Positions 53,501 to 56,500 of a stretch of DNA of 64,000 bases are shown in pieces. The notes beneath the pieces are model-generated. The model saw nothing but the letters and a program-made list of their open reading frames with translations, was not told the origin of the DNA and made no database searches. Origin of the DNA: Branchinecta lynchi (taxonomy: Eukaryota; Arthropoda; Branchiopoda; Anostraca; Branchinectidae). Location: contig JAKZAP010000018.1 of the NCBI GenBank assembly GCA_023053575.1, forward strand, positions 13,048,202-13,112,201, written 5' to 3'. A program made the position numbers and the translations under genes. Positions within the stretch are counted from its first letter, which is position 1; each line of letters opens with the position of its first letter.

Positions 53501-56500
53501 AGCCAATTTATTTTAAACGTCGGACTTGAGATATTTTTCTACTAAAATACAAAGGATCTTTACATGAAACTAACAAATTATTCGAAATGTACGCCACAAG
53601 CAAAATCAGCCTGATTTTCACGTGAATCGAGAGATATTAGTACACAACAGACCGTGTTAAAACTTGTGTTAAAACTGTGTGCTGCAGGGTGAAATTCATG
53701 AGTTGACTACTGTCTTTTGTCGGTCATGGAAGCTTAGATCTAACAAACATACTTCTCATTCTGACAAAATACGATTAAAAAACCTCTTCGTATCTGAACG
53801 ACTAAAAATAGCCTGCCTCTCAAAACATGCGACTGAGAATGCAATTCCTTTAGTTTCAAAAGCTCCAGAACCCAGAACAGCCGACGCCTTTAGTAACTAG
53901 CCTTAATGACTTTTCCGGGCGTACTGCCAGCCACCCATTTAGTTTTCTGAGTGAGCGCCCAGTAGAGCTGAATTTTTGTGGTCGCCCGTTTTAGCTAAAT
54001 TTTTGTTTTAAGCTAAATTTTGTTGTTTTAGCTAAATTTTCGGGCGCTCTGTGAGCGACCGTTTTAGCTTTTTTCTTTCTTCGACGAGGGGGTGGTACCC
54101 GCCCCCATAGCGACTCCCCTGTCTAATATATTTCTGTATTTAAAAGTTATGAAGCCATATACAAAAATAACAATTCACTTCACAAAACCATACTAAAAAC
54201 AACCACACTATTTTCCGCATTCATAACTTGATTCCTTATACCTACCTACTCTGTACTAAACTGATCTCCTTGTCTACCATATTACAAAAACAACTATAAA
54301 TCTAGGAGACGGGGACTTCAGGATACCTGCAAATAGTTTATCCCCCCCCCCCCCCCCATTTTGAAAAATAGTACCTCTTATATTAGAAATTTTTTCACCT
54401 CAAGAGTACATGGCCCAACCCCTCATCATTCGAATCACAAAAATGACAAGGATACTTCTCTCTATATTCGATGTTTGAGTCCTTATGTCCCGGGATTATA
54501 AAGTCCATTTGGGCATTGGGTCCACCTTAATTATTTATTCAGCGGGTAACATTCACGTTTCTTCTTGGAAATATGCCCGATGAAAAATTTTTCTCAGAGT
54601 AGTAGTATGAAGTTGTACGAAAAAGTAGCATGCAGTGCGAACTGATGCTACTACTTGCTTCTCTGTCAAGGCTGCCGTGTTACTGCATTCTACTACATTC
54701 TACTATTAGCAAGACAGGATGCTACTGGATACTACTGCTTAAGATTGGCCCAGTCTGAGGCACATTAAATGATAATATTCCGTACTATTACATATCAATA
54801 CATGCAACTTTTTCCTACAACTATCATACATCCACGTAGGCTACAAATTTGTCATCGGGCGGTGGATCTTCAAGCAGAAATGATATACAAACTTCAAAAC
54901 AGATCATTGAAAGATTTTGTTTACTTCTTATTTCTTACCCTATAACTAAATATTTTCCTTATCTTTGGTTTTCTGCTGTGAGGCATTCTGACAACGATGT
55001 AGCCTTCTTTGATAAGTTCCGTCTCACGTACTGGGCAGCGAGTCGACGCCTTCAAAAGAGCACTTGACAGACGACATTGGAAATGACATAATGTTCTTAT
55101 AAGTATCGCACAGTTTTGTAGAGGGTCTCTTTTTTGTCACTACCATGACGAATAATAATGATGACCCCATGGTCCAACCGAATCCTGATTTGAAGAAGGA
55201 CTTGAGTGTGGCTGATTTAAGCATTACAGTGTGAAAGAATGTTTCCGAACTAACTCCTTTAACTGTTATAAGACTTCAGTCGGTATAGATTTGATTTGAT
55301 TTACAGAACATTTCTACGTTGTGTTAATGCTGGCAGCTTGAAAAGCACGCCAGCACATTCCTGTCGTAACCGGTCGAAGAATGGGTCTGGATCCCAGTCC
55401 GACCGCTCCACTACAAGCTGCTCCTCCGCCAAACCGACACAGGTGAGATATTATTTAATTGCTAAAAAACAATATACCCCTTTGTGGCAGCTGTCCATTC
55501 AAATACAATTATTATTATTATTATTATTATTGGCTAAGGCTATCCTGAAGAGCCTCACCGTCTTTTTGGGATCCCAAAACGTAAGTGGAGGGATACCTAT
55601 GACATAACAAAAGTTGTCCGTCTGTCCGTCTGTACGCACTATAACTCTCGAAGGGAATGAGATATTTTGATGAAACTTGGTGTGAGGATTGTTTGGGTCA
55701 AGAATAAGGTCAAGTTCGTAGATGGGTTCTGTAGGCCTACATTTAGGGGTGGAGCAGGGGGTTTAATGTAAGGGGCAAATGAAATATTTTTAAACATGCT
55801 GAACACGATGATGAAAACCATTTTGTCATCGGACAAGTAGTTCGCCCGGAATCCGGCCAAAGCCGGAAAGTTTGTTAAAAGTTTATTCAAACAATGTTTA
55901 CAACGGATACGTCAGCTATGATTCTTCATCAGCGATATTTCGGCCCTTCTTGGCAAGGGTCCTCGTCAGGCTGTCAATCCTCTGGTTCAACTTCGGGGAA
56001 GGAAACAAACCTTAATAAGTAGTAATAAAAATAACGAAGTATTAATACAAAAAAACGAAGTTGACCAAAATGCAGAAAAAACCTTTCCTGTCATCGCCCC
56101 AGTCGTGCAGCAAAAATAATGTCCGTGTCAAAAATTAAATCTCAGGACTAGTTTTTTCATTATAGTGGTATTTGAGGGTAATTTACTTTAACAAGATATT
56201 TTTAGTCGGTAGAAGCTTCAGTTATTTATTACAGGTTTGTTTCCTTCCCCGAAGTCGAACCAGAGGATTGACAGCCTGACGAGGACCCTTGCCAAGAAGG
56301 GCCGAAATATCGCTGATGAAGAATCATAGCTGACGTATCCGTTGTAAACATTGTTTGAATAAATGTTTCAAAGTCAGCTTAGGCTCAAAGAATATTTAAG
56401 TAAAAGTTATATTTGAAGTTGATTAGATGTTCGATTTACGGATAGGAAGACATGCTGAACATGATGGTGAAACACATTTGTCCGCCGGACAAGTAGTTAG

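Noticed and set aside
53679..53900. Possible additional tim exon (CAG before 53688, open frame)
   Set aside because: Exons 14 and 15 already join in phase and the sequence has no resemblance to TIM.
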